From the NCBI GenBank assembly GCA_022709545.1, contig JAKLIP010000002.1, positions 124,001 to 188,000 of the forward strand: DNA of 64,000 bases, read 5' to 3'. The notes below the pieces were generated by a model. It was not told the origin of the DNA. It saw only the letters and a program-made list of their open reading frames with translations, and searched no databases. A program made the position numbers and the translations under genes. This DNA is from Patescibacteria group bacterium. GTDB taxonomy: Bacteria; Patescibacteriota; Minisyncoccia; Moranbacterales; GWC2-37-73. Below, piece after piece: positions 33,619 to 44,450 of the stretch. Within the stretch, counting starts at the first letter, position 1, and each line of letters begins with the position of its first letter.

Positions 33619-34053
33619 TTAGTTAATTTTCATTCCTTGCCTGCTACGATGTTTTTTAGCAACCTTGACACGTGCCAGTTCTTTTTCAATTAAAGATGCT
33701 ATTCGTGCATATTCAATTTCGCTCATAGCAACTTTTTCTTTCTTAAGTTCTTCTGCTCTTTTTCTGGCCGTTTCTTCAGCGCGCTGGAGATCTATTTCTG
33801 AAGCGCGTTCAGCCGTATCGGCTAATACAACAAGTGTATTTTTATTAAATTCAATAAAACCTCCTGAAGTTGCCAGAAATTTTTCATTTTTTCCCATTTT
33901 TAGCCTTATTTCTCCGGGTTTAAGAGAAGCTATATAGCTACGATGATTGGGAAGAATTGTAATCTCTCCATCAGACACTGGCATTGTTGCTTGGTCAACT
34001 TCATCTTCATAGACAATTTTCTCTGGAGTTATAATTTTAAAATTTATTTTCAT
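33619..34053 (-). CDS. atpC: ATP synthase epsilon subunit
   Basis: A 144-residue F1 stalk protein. FKIITPEKIVYEDEVDQATMPVSDGEITILPNHRS is the N-terminal beta-sandwich signature, followed by a two-helix C-terminal domain that can inhibit rotation. Nine bases after atpD. The C-terminal helix ends in a basic stretch (KVAKKHRSRQG). Confidence 0.94.
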   Translation of the reverse strand: MKINFKIITPEKIVYEDEVDQATMPVSDGEITILPNHRSYIASLKPGEIRLKMGKNEKFLATSGGFIEFNKNTLVVLADTAERASEIDLQRAEETARKRAEELKKEKVAMSEIEYARIASLIEKELARVKVAKKHRSRQGMKIN

Positions 34054-34062
34054 ATTAGTAAA

Positions 34063-35457
<1,395 letters not shown>

Positions 35458-35474
35458 TTATAGCAAAAAATAAA

Positions 35475-36434
35475 TTACTCTAACGCCGCTCTTCCTGCGC
35501 TGATCTCCGCTATTTCCTGTGTAATCTTTCCTTGTCTTATCTGATTGTATGCTAAAGTCAGATCTTCAGACATTTCTGCCGCCGCATCACTAGCATTCCT
35601 CATGGCCATCATCCGCGCGCTTTGTTCTGAAGCTTGTGATTCCAAAATTGCATGAAAAAGCTGCATTTCAATAAGGCGTGGCAATATAAACTCCAGAACT
35701 TCCCTGGGACTTGGTTCAATTTTATATTCCAAAATTGGTTCTTCTAAGCCATACTCTTTGGCTAGCACATCCATTTCCGCGATTTGTTTTTCTATATCAA
35801 CTTTAGAAATAGGCAACACCTGACGTATGCACGTCCTTTGTATAATTGTAGAAACATAATCAGTATAAACCACAACTATTTTGTCATACTTTTTCGCCAA
35901 ATAATCATTAGCTACGATTTTAAAAAGAGGTTCTATGTCTCCAACCTTAGCAAAAGCTCCTGCGTCAGTGAAAGAAGCAATTATATCCCTGCGCAATTTG
36001 CGTACTATATTCTCTCCTTTCTTTCCGACGGTTATAAAATCAATTTTTAAATCTTCATTTTTGATTATTGACTCTATTTTTCTATTTCCAAACCTGTTAA
36101 TCTTCAACCTCTCTGGATTTGAAATTTCTTCTTTTATTTTTTTAGATATTTGCGTATTAAAAGATCCGCATAGACCTCTATCAGAAGCAATAACCACCAT
36201 TAATATGCTTCTTACTTCACGTACATCCAAAAACCCTTTTGTATTGGAAGATTCAAAAGCTCTAGCTAAATTGGTCAGAACACTCCAAGCAGCATGCGCA
36301 TAGGGTCTGACATTAAGCACGCTAGCCACAGACCTACGCATTTTGGCAGCAGAAACCATCTCCATGGCACGGGTTATTTTCCTTGTAGAATTTATTGATT
36401 TTATTCGACGTCTTATGTCTTTTGAGCTAGGCAT
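35475..36434 (-). CDS. atpG: ATP synthase gamma subunit
   Basis: A 319-residue rotor shaft. RRIKSINSTRKITRAMEMVSAAKM at the N-terminus and SDRGLCGSFNTQI, ARMMAMRNASDAAAEM and YNQIRQGKITQEI at the C-terminal coiled coil are typical. It is ~25-30 residues longer than many, in the central globular region. Confidence 0.95.
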   Translation of the reverse strand: MPSSKDIRRRIKSINSTRKITRAMEMVSAAKMRRSVASVLNVRPYAHAAWSVLTNLARAFESSNTKGFLDVREVRSILMVVIASDRGLCGSFNTQISKKIKEEISNPERLKINRFGNRKIESIIKNEDLKIDFITVGKKGENIVRKLRRDIIASFTDAGAFAKVGDIEPLFKIVANDYLAKKYDKIVVVYTDYVSTIIQRTCIRQVLPISKVDIEKQIAEMDVLAKEYGLEEPILEYKIEPSPREVLEFILPRLIEMQLFHAILESQASEQSARMMAMRNASDAAAEMSEDLTLAYNQIRQGKITQEIAEISAGRAALE

Positions 36435-36443
36435 TTTATTGTA

Positions 36444-37943
36444 TTATTGATAGATTTCTTTAAATTCTTTAATCGTTTTCTCAAGCGCATTTATAACTTC
36501 CTCTGTTAATTCTTTTTTATCTTCAATTAATTTGATTAAATTTTTAGCCTGCGCATCTAAATACTTATGGAAACCATTTTCCCATTCTTTTACTTTTTCG
36601 ACAGCCACATCATCTAAAAATCCATTAGTCAACGCATACAAAATTGCAACCTGGTGTTCGACAGCCATCGGTTCATATTGCCCTTGTTTAACAATTTCGA
36701 TTGTTCTTAATCCTCTTTCGATTTGTGCTTTTGTTTTTTCATCGAGATCGGATCCAAATTGGGCAAAAGCTTCTAGCTCTCTGAATTGCGCCAAATCCAA
36801 TCTCAATTTTCCAGCTACTTTTTTCATAGCTTTAATCTGCGCAGATGAACCAACACGTGAAACTGAAATTCCTATGTTAAGTGCCGGCCTTACACCTTTA
36901 TAAAACAGATCTGATTCCAAAAAAATCTGCCCGTCAGTAATGGAAATAACATTGGTCGGAATATAGGCTGAAACATCCCCAGCCTGCGTTTCAATAATAG
37001 GCAGCGCTGTCAAGCTTCCTCCGCCAAAATCATCATTAAGTTTCGCACTTCTTTCCAGGAGACGTGAATGCAGATAAAAAACATCACCAGGATAAGCTTC
37101 ACGTCCCGGCGGACGTTTTAAGATAAGAGAAACTTGTCGATAAGCCCAAGCGTGCCTAGAAAGATCATCAAAAATTATCAGCACATCCTCACCTTTATCC
37201 ATAAAATATTCTCCCAATGCGCACCCCGAGTAAGGAGCAATATAAGAAAGCGCTGCACTGTCTGATGCACCAGCTATAATAACTGTGGTATATTCCATAG
37301 CACCTCTTTTTTCAAGCTCACCAACAATCCTGGCAATTTTTGATTCTTTTTGACCAATCGCAACATAAATACATTTCATATTGTGCCCCTTTTGGTTGAT
37401 AATAGTATCAATAGCAATGGCTGTTTTTCCGGTCTGGCGATCACCGATAATAAGTTCGCGTTGTCCACGTCCAATAGGAATCATAGCGTCAATGGCTTTT
37501 ATTCCCGTCTGAACAGGCTGATTGACTGATTTTCTGGTTATAACTCCGGGAGCAATTTTTTCAACTGGATAATATTTTTCAGCCCTGATATCGCCCTTAC
37601 CATCCATGGGCATCCCCAGAGAATTAATAACACGACCAACCATAAAATCGGAAACAGGAATAGAAAGTACTTTGCCAGTAGCCCTTACTTCATCCCCCTC
37701 TTTAATTCCAGAGAAGCTTCCTAAAATCATGACACCTACATAGTCTTCTTCAAGATTAAGAGCCACACCGATTTCTCCATTGGGAAATTCAACCATTTCT
37801 GAAGCCATGATATCGCTAAGCCCTGAAATGCGGGCGACTCCGTCACTAACTTCGATAACTTTACCGGTTTTTTCAATTTGCATTTCGACCTTAAAATTTT
37901 CTATCTGCTTTTTAAGTTGTTCTACAATAAAATCTTTATTCAT
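36444..37943 (-). CDS. atpA: ATP synthase alpha subunit
   Basis: A 499-residue non-catalytic nucleotide-binding F1 subunit. [15 protein letters not shown] is its P-loop, and [34 protein letters not shown]... and [11 protein letters not shown] complete the signature. Normal length. Confidence 0.98.
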   Translation of the reverse strand: MNKDFIVEQLKKQIENFKVEMQIEKTGKVIEVSDGVARISGLSDIMASEMVEFPNGEIGVALNLEEDYVGVMILGSFSGIKEGDEVRATGKVLSIPVSDFMVGRVINSLGMPMDGKGDIRAEKYYPVEKIAPGVITRKSVNQPVQTGIKAIDAMIPIGRGQRELIIGDRQTGKTAIAIDTIINQKGHNMKCIYVAIGQKESKIARIVGELEKRGAMEYTTVIIAGASDSAALSYIAPYSGCALGEYFMDKGEDVLIIFDDLSRHAWAYRQVSLILKRPPGREAYPGDVFYLHSRLLERSAKLNDDFGGGSLTALPIIETQAGDVSAYIPTNVISITDGQIFLESDLFYKGVRPALNIGISVSRVGSSAQIKAMKKVAGKLRLDLAQFRELEAFAQFGSDLDEKTKAQIERGLRTIEIVKQGQYEPMAVEHQVAILYALTNGFLDDVAVEKVKEWENGFHKYLDAQAKNLIKLIEDKKELTEEVINALEKTIKEFKEIYQ

Positions 37944-37965
37944 ATTATTTATAATGAAATGAAAA

Positions 37966-38367
37966 TTAATTACTCAATACTTTTTTAATTTTTTTCAATT
38001 TGCTGGATACACTTCCGTCTAAAATTTCGTCTCCTATTTTTATAATTATTCCTCCTTTTATTTTTTCATCGATAGTGTTTTTAATGATAACTTTTTTTGC
38101 TTTGCATTTATTTTTTATAAAATCCTCAATATCTTTCAATTCTTTGCCCAGAATTCCAAACTTCGTGGTGACGCTTACTTCCACGATTCCATGTTCTGAA
38201 TTATAAAATTCAGAGAATTTTTCAATTATTTTTTGTATATTTTTAAATTGTCCCTCTTTTTTCAGAATTTCAGCAAAATGCGCAACAATACCGCTGATTT
38301 CTTTTTCAGTTTTATCTGCTGTAATCTCCGATAATGTTTTAGCATATTGCTGAATTGTAGCTTTCAT
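37966..38367 (-). CDS. atpH: ATP synthase delta subunit
   Basis: A 133-residue peripheral-stalk protein, shorter than the usual ~175. [11 protein letters not shown] and the C-terminal [22 protein letters not shown] and [29 protein letters not shown] match the OSCP/delta tail. Only one base separates it from atpF. Confidence 0.9.
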   Translation of the reverse strand: MKATIQQYAKTLSEITADKTEKEISGIVAHFAEILKKEGQFKNIQKIIEKFSEFYNSEHGIVEVSVTTKFGILGKELKDIEDFIKNKCKAKKVIIKNTIDEKIKGGIIIKIGDEILDGSVSSKLKKIKKVLSN

Positions 38368-38368
38368 T

Positions 38369-38854
38369 TTATTTTAGTGCCTTTTCTATTAAATTCTTAT
38401 CCTTTTCATAATTCATTTTCTCATCAATAATTTTCTCTGTCGCAGCCACAACTAGTTCTGCCGCCTGTTTTTTTATTTCCTGGAACATTAGTGTCCTTTC
38501 TGATTCAATTTTTCTGTTCGAATCGGCTATAATTTTCTCTGATTGTTCTTTAGCAGAAGCAATTATTTCCTCTTTATTTTTTATGGCTATTTCTTCTGCT
38601 TTAGCTACAATTTCTTGAGCTTGTTTTTTAGCTTTAATCAAAATTTCTTTTTCCTTTCCAGAGATTTCAGACAGTTTTTTTTGTGCATCTTCAGCATCTT
38701 TCAAGCCTCTTTCAATTTTTTTGGTTCTTTCATCAAGCAATTTTAATACTGGGCCATAAGCAAATTTATACAATACAAATAACAATATTAAAAAATTAAC
38801 AATTTGCGCAATAAGCAGTTTGGCGTTAATTCCGAGATTATTTAACAGTTCCAT
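38369..38854 (-). CDS. atpF: ATP synthase b subunit
   Basis: A 161-residue stator with one N-terminal membrane helix (LLIAQIVNFLILLFVLYKFAYGP) and a long charged coiled coil rich in Lys/Glu/Ala. FxPVLxLLDERTKKIE-type start of the helix matches the family. Confidence 0.93.
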   Translation of the reverse strand: MELLNNLGINAKLLIAQIVNFLILLFVLYKFAYGPVLKLLDERTKKIERGLKDAEDAQKKLSEISGKEKEILIKAKKQAQEIVAKAEEIAIKNKEEIIASAKEQSEKIIADSNRKIESERTLMFQEIKKQAAELVVAATEKIIDEKMNYEKDKNLIEKALK

Positions 38855-38919
38855 ATTTTTATAATTATTAGTTGATAGTTTACAGCCCGCAATATTACGA
38901 GCTGCTGACTATAAACCAA

Positions 38920-39213
<294 letters not shown>

Positions 39214-39231
39214 TTAAAAAATTAACCAATT

Positions 39232-39987
39232 TTAGTGTGCCACTTCTGTCACTGCCATTTTCAGAAAGACCAATGTCAACATTGCAAAAACCAGTGCCTG
39301 GATAAATCCGACAAATAATTCCAAAAATAAAAAAGGAAGTGGTACAAAATATGGAACCAGATTTAGCATCACAATAAGCAACACCTCTCCAGCAAAAATA
39401 TTTCCGAATAAACGAAAAGAGAATGAAATTATTTTTGCAATTTCACTGATAAGTTCCAAACCTCCGACAAATGTTCCTATAAAATATGGCTTATGGAATG
39501 GGTTTACAAAAAACTTTCCTGCATATTTAGCAGCACCAATAGCAGCAATACCCATGAATTGAATGGTAAAAACGGAAATAAGAGCTATAGCTAGAGTAAC
39601 ATTAAGATCAGCTGAAGTACTGCGGATAAATGGAACTAAAACTGTTTCTCCATGTTTGTTAATTTCATTTATTCCAATAGTTCCAAGTCCAGGAATTATC
39701 TCTATCCAATTAGATAAGATGATAAATATAAAAATCGTAGTGACAATTGGAAAAAATTTTTTTGTCTGTTCTCTGTTTTGTGTCACACTGTCTACCAAGT
39801 CTAAAATAGCCTCGACTATATATTCAAAAACATTTTGAAAACCACGCGGAATAAGCTTAAGCTTATTCCGTAAAACAAGCGAGGTAATTATAATCAGCGT
39901 ACTAAGCAAAAAAGTCATCACTAGTGTGTTAGTAATCGGGAAACTGCCAATGTGAAAGAGTGATTCTGCTGATAATGAAATCTCCAT
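39232..39987 (-). CDS. atpB: ATP synthase a subunit
   Basis: A 251-residue membrane channel subunit with about six helices. The essential arginine is in ISFSFRLFGNIFAGE, and PFLFLELFVGFIQALVFAMLTLVFLK forms the last helix pair. Seven bases after atpZ. Confidence 0.96.
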   Translation of the reverse strand: MEISLSAESLFHIGSFPITNTLVMTFLLSTLIIITSLVLRNKLKLIPRGFQNVFEYIVEAILDLVDSVTQNREQTKKFFPIVTTIFIFIILSNWIEIIPGLGTIGINEINKHGETVLVPFIRSTSADLNVTLAIALISVFTIQFMGIAAIGAAKYAGKFFVNPFHKPYFIGTFVGGLELISEIAKIISFSFRLFGNIFAGEVLLIVMLNLVPYFVPLPFLFLELFVGFIQALVFAMLTLVFLKMAVTEVAH

Positions 39988-39994
39988 TATTTTT

Positions 39995-40258
39995 TTATTC
40001 TTTTTTATTATCTTTTAAGTCTTTATTTGAGGATTCTTGATCATTGATTATCGCCATCAATTTCTGATAAACGATGTAGAACGTAACTATAATTGAAATA
40101 AACAATCCTGCTAAAAGCAACCACGGAGATGTTTCAAGTTTTTTATCCAATATTCTTCCTCCCAGAGTAAAAACTGCAAGTGGGATAGAAATTGAATATC
40201 CCAACTCCCATGCGAAACCAATTGCAGACCATGAATCTTGTTTCTTACTTTTTTCCAT
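39995..40258 (-). CDS. atpZ: AtpZ/AtpI-type small membrane protein
   Basis: An 87-residue two-helix protein at the head of the ATP synthase operon. GFAWELGYSISIPLAVFTLGGRILDKKLETSPWLLLAGLF fits the AtpI/AtpZ family (with the family's basic-acidic pair around RILDKK), which helps ring assembly or ion supply. I start at ATG 40258; a TTG at 40267 in the same frame is possible. Neither has a convincing ribosome site. Confidence 0.82.
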   Translation of the reverse strand: MEKSKKQDSWSAIGFAWELGYSISIPLAVFTLGGRILDKKLETSPWLLLAGLFISIIVTFYIVYQKLMAIINDQESSNKDLKDNKKE

Positions 40259-40267
40259 AAAAAACAA

Positions 40268-40283
40268 CGGCCTTTAGCCGGTT
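40268..40283 (-). promoter_or_regulatory. hairpin before atpZ start
   Basis: Minus strand AACCGGC-TAAA-GGCCGTT region with a CGGC/GCCG core, then GTTTTTT running into the ATG. It looks like a weak terminator in the leader and could attenuate the ATP operon or hide the start. Weak evidence. Confidence 0.3.
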
Positions 40284-40306
40284 TATTTGATCAACCATTA
40301 GTATCT

Positions 40307-40335
40307 ATTATCTCTCAAAAGCCCAGTAAAGTCAA
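40307..40335 (-). promoter_or_regulatory. promoter of the ATP synthase operon
   Basis: Minus strand TTGACT (40330-40335), 17 bases, GATAAT (40307-40312), between tatD and atpZ. Leader about 40 bases. Confidence 0.75.
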
Positions 40336-40348
40336 GCATAAAAAATTT

Positions 40349-41182
40349 TTATATACCAAGCAAATCCTTAGAGTTTTTGGTCGTTATTTCTGCCACTTCC
40401 TCAACAGAAATTTCCTTTACTACAGCTATTTTTTCAGCCACAATTTTCACAAAAACCGGTTCGTTGCGTTTTTCTCTTTCGAGCGGACGCGGAGTCAGAT
40501 ATGGGCAATCAGTCTCAATAACAATATTCTTTAGATCTATTTCTTTTATCAATCGATCATAACCTTCACCATACGTGACAATTCCATTGAGACCGATTTT
40601 ATATCCAAGTTCAATAAATTTATTAGCTGTTTTATAACTCCCGATAAAACTATGCAATATACCTTTCTTTTTTACTGGATGTTTTTCCAAAATTTCCAAC
40701 AGATCATCATATGCATCCCAACAATGCAACATAACTGGCTTACCAACTGAATTGGCAAGTTCGATAAATTTTATAAAAACTTCTTTCTGTTTATTTTTCA
40801 AAAATTCAACATCATCTCCCTCTGTAAAATGATGGTAATCTAAACCGATTTCACCTATAGCCACAACTTTTTCGTTTCTAGCTAATTCTAAATATTTTTC
40901 TGCATCATAATCCTCGCCATTGGCTTCTATTTCTATAGTTGAATCCAATTCATCGGAGTCTATATGAACTGTTTTTTTATTAAGATGAATTGGATGAATT
41001 CCAACGGCTGCATATACTCCCTTCAGTTTGTGTGCATATTTAACTGCACGCTGACTGGTCGAATACTGCGAACCGACATTAACAACAAGCACTCCTTTGT
41101 TGAGTGCTTCTTTCAGAACTTCTTCGCCATCATTTTTATAGGCATTGAAGTTTACATGCGCATGACTATCAATAAACTGCAT
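40349..41182 (-). CDS. tatD: TatD family metal-dependent hydrolase
   Basis: A 277-residue TIM-barrel nuclease. FIDSHAHVNF, VAIGEIGLDYH, PVMLHCWDA, GILHSF and IETDCPYLTPRP carry the metal ligands. Longer than usual by an acidic insertion (KTVHIDSDELDSTIEIEANGEDYD) near residue 75. Follows metG and the deoxyribosyltransferase-like gene; metG-tatD linkage is common. Confidence 0.93.
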   Translation of the reverse strand: MQFIDSHAHVNFNAYKNDGEEVLKEALNKGVLVVNVGSQYSTSQRAVKYAHKLKGVYAAVGIHPIHLNKKTVHIDSDELDSTIEIEANGEDYDAEKYLELARNEKVVAIGEIGLDYHHFTEGDDVEFLKNKQKEVFIKFIELANSVGKPVMLHCWDAYDDLLEILEKHPVKKKGILHSFIGSYKTANKFIELGYKIGLNGIVTYGEGYDRLIKEIDLKNIVIETDCPYLTPRPLEREKRNEPVFVKIVAEKIAVVKEISVEEVAEITTKNSKDLLGI

Positions 41183-41189
41183 AATTTAT

Positions 41190-41576
41190 CTATCTTATTT
41201 TGTTTAAGTTTCCATTTAATACAATTGGTTTCATAGCCATAATTTCGTCCTTATATGATAAATCAGGAATGTCTTGCAAAATAAATATCTTTTTTCCTAA
41301 GGCGTGTGCAAATCCCATTTCCAGAAAAGAACTTCCGCTAATATAATTTTCACGACCCTTTTTTAGCGAATTATTAACCACTAAAAGCGCGTCGCATTTT
41401 TTCAGTTTATCAAAAAAAGATGTCCTGTTTTTAGTTCTTTTTTTTTCATTTATTTCCTCTAGCTGATCCAAATATTCAAAAGTAGGAATGACTTTATGTT
41501 TACGCTCCTCTAACAATTCCTGCATCTCTATTATGTCTGGCAACATATAAATATTGCCACTAATTGCTATCTTCAT
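41190..41576 (-). CDS. nucleoside 2-deoxyribosyltransferase-like protein
   Basis: A 128-residue Rossmann-like protein. KIAISGNIY at the N-terminus, KCDALLVVNN and SGSSFLEMGFAHALGKKIFIL, with the conserved Glu before GFA, match the deoxyribosyltransferase fold. Its middle is unusually charged. Base exchange or salvage is the expected role; DNA/nucleotide signalling enzymes of the same fold are alternatives. It lies between metG and tatD. Confidence 0.68.
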   Translation of the reverse strand: MKIAISGNIYMLPDIIEMQELLEERKHKVIPTFEYLDQLEEINEKKRTKNRTSFFDKLKKCDALLVVNNSLKKGRENYISGSSFLEMGFAHALGKKIFILQDIPDLSYKDEIMAMKPIVLNGNLNKIR

Positions 41577-41645
41577 ATTATTTATACAGGTTAAATTTTA
41601 TCTATTGCCATATAATACAAACAATATGAATTCTTATTTCTTAAA

Positions 41646-43061
41646 CTACTTTATTCTTTGGAAAAGAGGCTCAACCTGCTTTGTTTCCAATGCTTTTTTG
41701 ATTTTTTCTGATGTTTCAGGCAAAAAAGGCGCTAGAAATTGAGATATGAGATGAAGATCTGAGATTAATTTTTCCATAACTTCTTTAAACTTATTCTCGT
41801 CATTTTTAGAAAGTTCCCATGGTTTATTATCTTCAATATATTTATTATCTTCTTTTACAATATCCCATATATATTCCAACGCCTTATTTATCTCTAAATT
41901 TTTTAAGAAATTAGATATTTTTTCATTAGGACTTGATCTGAAATCTGAAATTTTAAATTTAAAATTTTTAGCAAGTTTTATAACTCGTGAAGTTAGATTG
42001 CCTAGTCCATTTGCCAAATCAGCATTATATTTTTCTACCATCCAGCCCCAATTAATATCCACATCATCCCCAAAGCTATTAAGGATAAGCAAAAGATAGC
42101 GCGTGCCATCGACATCGAATTTTTCAACCATTTCATAGGGTGAAATAACATTTCCTAATGACTTGGACATTTTTTGCCCATTACTGGTTATGAAACTGTT
42201 TATAAAAATCTGCTTGGACGGAGGCAGTTTATTTGACAAAAGCATCGCCTGCCACATAGCTGACTGCTGGCGAATGTTGTCCTTGCCGGCTACTTGAATT
42301 CCCGGCCACCAAGAATTAAATTTCTCCAGATCATCTGGCCAACCAATAGCCGAAATATAGTTAACTAGAGCGTCAAACCAGACATAAATTACATGGTTTT
42401 CATCGCCTGGAACTGGTACACCCCAAGGCATCTTTTCTTTTATCCTGGAAATACTGAAGTCCATGAGACCCATCTCTACAAATTTTTTAATTTCATTAAA
42501 ACGATGTTTTGGCACTACAAATTCAGGATTTATTTCATATAAATCCAACAATTCTTTCTGAAAAGCTGAAAATTTAAAGAAATAATTTTCCTCCTCTACA
42601 ATTTGAATTTTTCTGTCAGGATGCAATGGACAGCAATCGTCAATAAGCTCTGAATCTGTCTTCTCCATCTCACAACCTATGCAATATTTAGTCTTGTAAT
42701 TTTTCTTGTAAATATAACCATTGGCATCAGCCTGTTTCCAGAATTTCTGGGCTGCCTGAATATGATGTTCATCGGTTGTACGAATAAAATTATCGAAGCT
42801 TAAATTTAAAATATTTTTCAATTCTTTGAATTTTTCTACCTGTTGATCGCAATAGGCCTGCGTATCAATGCCTAGCTCCTTGGCACGCTCATAAATTTTA
42901 GCCCCATGTTCATCTGTCCCGATATTGAAAAAAACTTCATGGCCTGAAAGTCTTTGAAATCTTGCCCAGGCATCTGCCCTAACCACCTCCCAAGCATAAC
43001 CAATATGAGGCTGAGCATTAACGTATGGTAAAGTAGTTGTTATGTAAAGTTTATTATTCAT
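41646..43061 (-). CDS. metG: methionyl-tRNA synthetase
   Basis: A 471-residue class I synthetase. HIGY (19-22) and KMSKSLGN near 297 bind ATP. The zinc knuckle region has CIGCEMEK and DDCCPLHPDR. The C-terminal tRNA-binding (EMAP-type) domain found in many bacteria is absent. It starts 7 bases after the transglycosylase gene. Confidence 0.96.
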   Translation of the reverse strand: MNNKLYITTTLPYVNAQPHIGYAWEVVRADAWARFQRLSGHEVFFNIGTDEHGAKIYERAKELGIDTQAYCDQQVEKFKELKNILNLSFDNFIRTTDEHHIQAAQKFWKQADANGYIYKKNYKTKYCIGCEMEKTDSELIDDCCPLHPDRKIQIVEEENYFFKFSAFQKELLDLYEINPEFVVPKHRFNEIKKFVEMGLMDFSISRIKEKMPWGVPVPGDENHVIYVWFDALVNYISAIGWPDDLEKFNSWWPGIQVAGKDNIRQQSAMWQAMLLSNKLPPSKQIFINSFITSNGQKMSKSLGNVISPYEMVEKFDVDGTRYLLLILNSFGDDVDINWGWMVEKYNADLANGLGNLTSRVIKLAKNFKFKISDFRSSPNEKISNFLKNLEINKALEYIWDIVKEDNKYIEDNKPWELSKNDENKFKEVMEKLISDLHLISQFLAPFLPETSEKIKKALETKQVEPLFQRIK

Positions 43062-43067
43062 AACTCA

Positions 43068-44366
43068 TTAATTAAAAAGCCGCTTGTAATTCTTAGACCA
43101 ATAAACTATGCCATTGTAATAATTTGCATAGAATGTTCCCAGATAATTGATTGAAGCTTTTTTAATTGCAGTTTTACTGTCTGAAGTTGCTCCAGCTTCC
43201 CTCAATTTTATAGCCATAGCCATAACACCGTCAGTTAAATCCCATGGATCCGGCGTTTTATGCCCAGTCTTGGCAGTTATCCTTGATTTATATCCTTGCC
43301 ACGTGTCAGACATGAATTGTGGGACACCCATAGCTCCTCCTTGTCCGATATAACCACTTGGCGAACAGGAAACTTTTTTACTTTTACTGTATCCTAAATC
43401 GTCCACTAAATCATAAAAAAGGTCCCTCCTTTTATAAAGCAATGCAATTGAGTTCTTGTATTTTGATCCGTATTTCTTATACCTTGCAATTGCCACTTTT
43501 TCAACTTCTTTATAAGTACACTGTCCCGTATTGGCCCCTAAATTCGTTTCCATTTTCAAAAATCCATAAAGAACCCCCTTTGGAACTCCCGTCTTATCAC
43601 TAGCATATTCGACCGCTTCTTTAATGTCTTTAGCGTTGAATGATTTTCCGGTTAAAACATTTAAATCGCTTTCCAATTCTGCTAATTTCGCCTGTAATTC
43701 TTCAATTGTTGCTTCTTTTTCTGCTACATCTGATGCAGCTTCTGCTTTATCTGCAAGTAAGCCCTGCTTTTCATCAATTCTTTTTTCTAAAACATCCTCA
43801 TGTTTTTCTTTTATATCGGCTAGCTCAATTTTGTCTTGTTCAACCTGTTTTTTTGTTTCTGAAATTTTATTTGTCATATCCATAATCTTATCTTCAAGAG
43901 TCAGGATATTATCAACACTAGAAAACATGCCCGTGAAACTTTCTTCAGATAGAACCACTTCCAGAATAGCCTTATTTTTTATATAATAAATTTTTTGTAA
44001 AAAACTTTTCAGTGCTTCTTCACTCAATTTTATCTGATCATTCAAATTTACTATTTCCATTTCCTTACGAGAAATTGTTTCTTTAACTTTATTCAAATCA
44101 GACTGGGTCTTATTTATGGCTGATTGAGTTGAATTAACTGCGCCTTGTATTTGTGAAAGTTCCTGTTGGCTTTTTTGCAGGGCTTTTTGTTCTCTTTCGA
44201 TTTTGTCTTCAATTTCTTCTTTTTCTTCTTCAATATTGGATATACTGTCTGCTGCATAAACAACAATGACTGGAGCCTGCCAAAAAGAAATCTGGGACAC
44301 TAAAAATACAGGAACTGTTAAAGCCCAGGCCATTATTAAAGCCAATTTTTTTGTTTTTTTATTCAT
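43068..44366 (-). CDS. coiled-coil lytic transglycosylase (MltB-like domain)
   Basis: A 432-residue exported protein. A signal peptide (LALIMAWALTVPVFLVSQISF, with a basic start) ends near VYAADS. Residues ~42-235 form a long coiled coil like the PcsB/EnvC/CwlO N-terminus. Residues ~245-432 resemble the SLT_2/MltB fold: YGFLKMETNLGANTG (catalytic Glu), GAMGVPQFMSDTW and the Asn/Tyr-rich end. It should cut peptidoglycan glycan strands, with the coiled coil acting in regulation, maybe with FtsEX-like partners not seen here. The combination is unusual. Confidence 0.85.
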   Translation of the reverse strand: MNKKTKKLALIMAWALTVPVFLVSQISFWQAPVIVVYAADSISNIEEEKEEIEDKIEREQKALQKSQQELSQIQGAVNSTQSAINKTQSDLNKVKETISRKEMEIVNLNDQIKLSEEALKSFLQKIYYIKNKAILEVVLSEESFTGMFSSVDNILTLEDKIMDMTNKISETKKQVEQDKIELADIKEKHEDVLEKRIDEKQGLLADKAEAASDVAEKEATIEELQAKLAELESDLNVLTGKSFNAKDIKEAVEYASDKTGVPKGVLYGFLKMETNLGANTGQCTYKEVEKVAIARYKKYGSKYKNSIALLYKRRDLFYDLVDDLGYSKSKKVSCSPSGYIGQGGAMGVPQFMSDTWQGYKSRITAKTGHKTPDPWDLTDGVMAMAIKLREAGATSDSKTAIKKASINYLGTFYANYYNGIVYWSKNYKRLFN

Positions 44367-44386
44367 CTTCCCTTATTTTAGCACAG

Positions 44387-44423
44387 AAAAAGGCATAAGC
44401 AAACATAAAGCATTGCCTTTTTT
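44387..44423. other. inverted repeat in the transglycosylase-obg divergent region
   Basis: AAAAAGGCA (44387-44395) and TGCCTTTTT (44414-44422) pair and could form a terminator-like RNA in the transglycosylase leader (minus). The obg -35 element lies inside its right arm. Confidence 0.4.
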
Positions 44424-44441
44424 GAGATTTTATTTTATACT
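44413..44441 (+). promoter_or_regulatory. promoter of obg, probably leaderless
   Basis: TTGCCT (44413-44418), 17 bases, TATACT (44436-44441). Start is expected near 44448, three bases before ATG 44451, leaving no room for a ribosome site. Confidence 0.6.
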
Positions 44442-44450
44442 TATTCAGTT

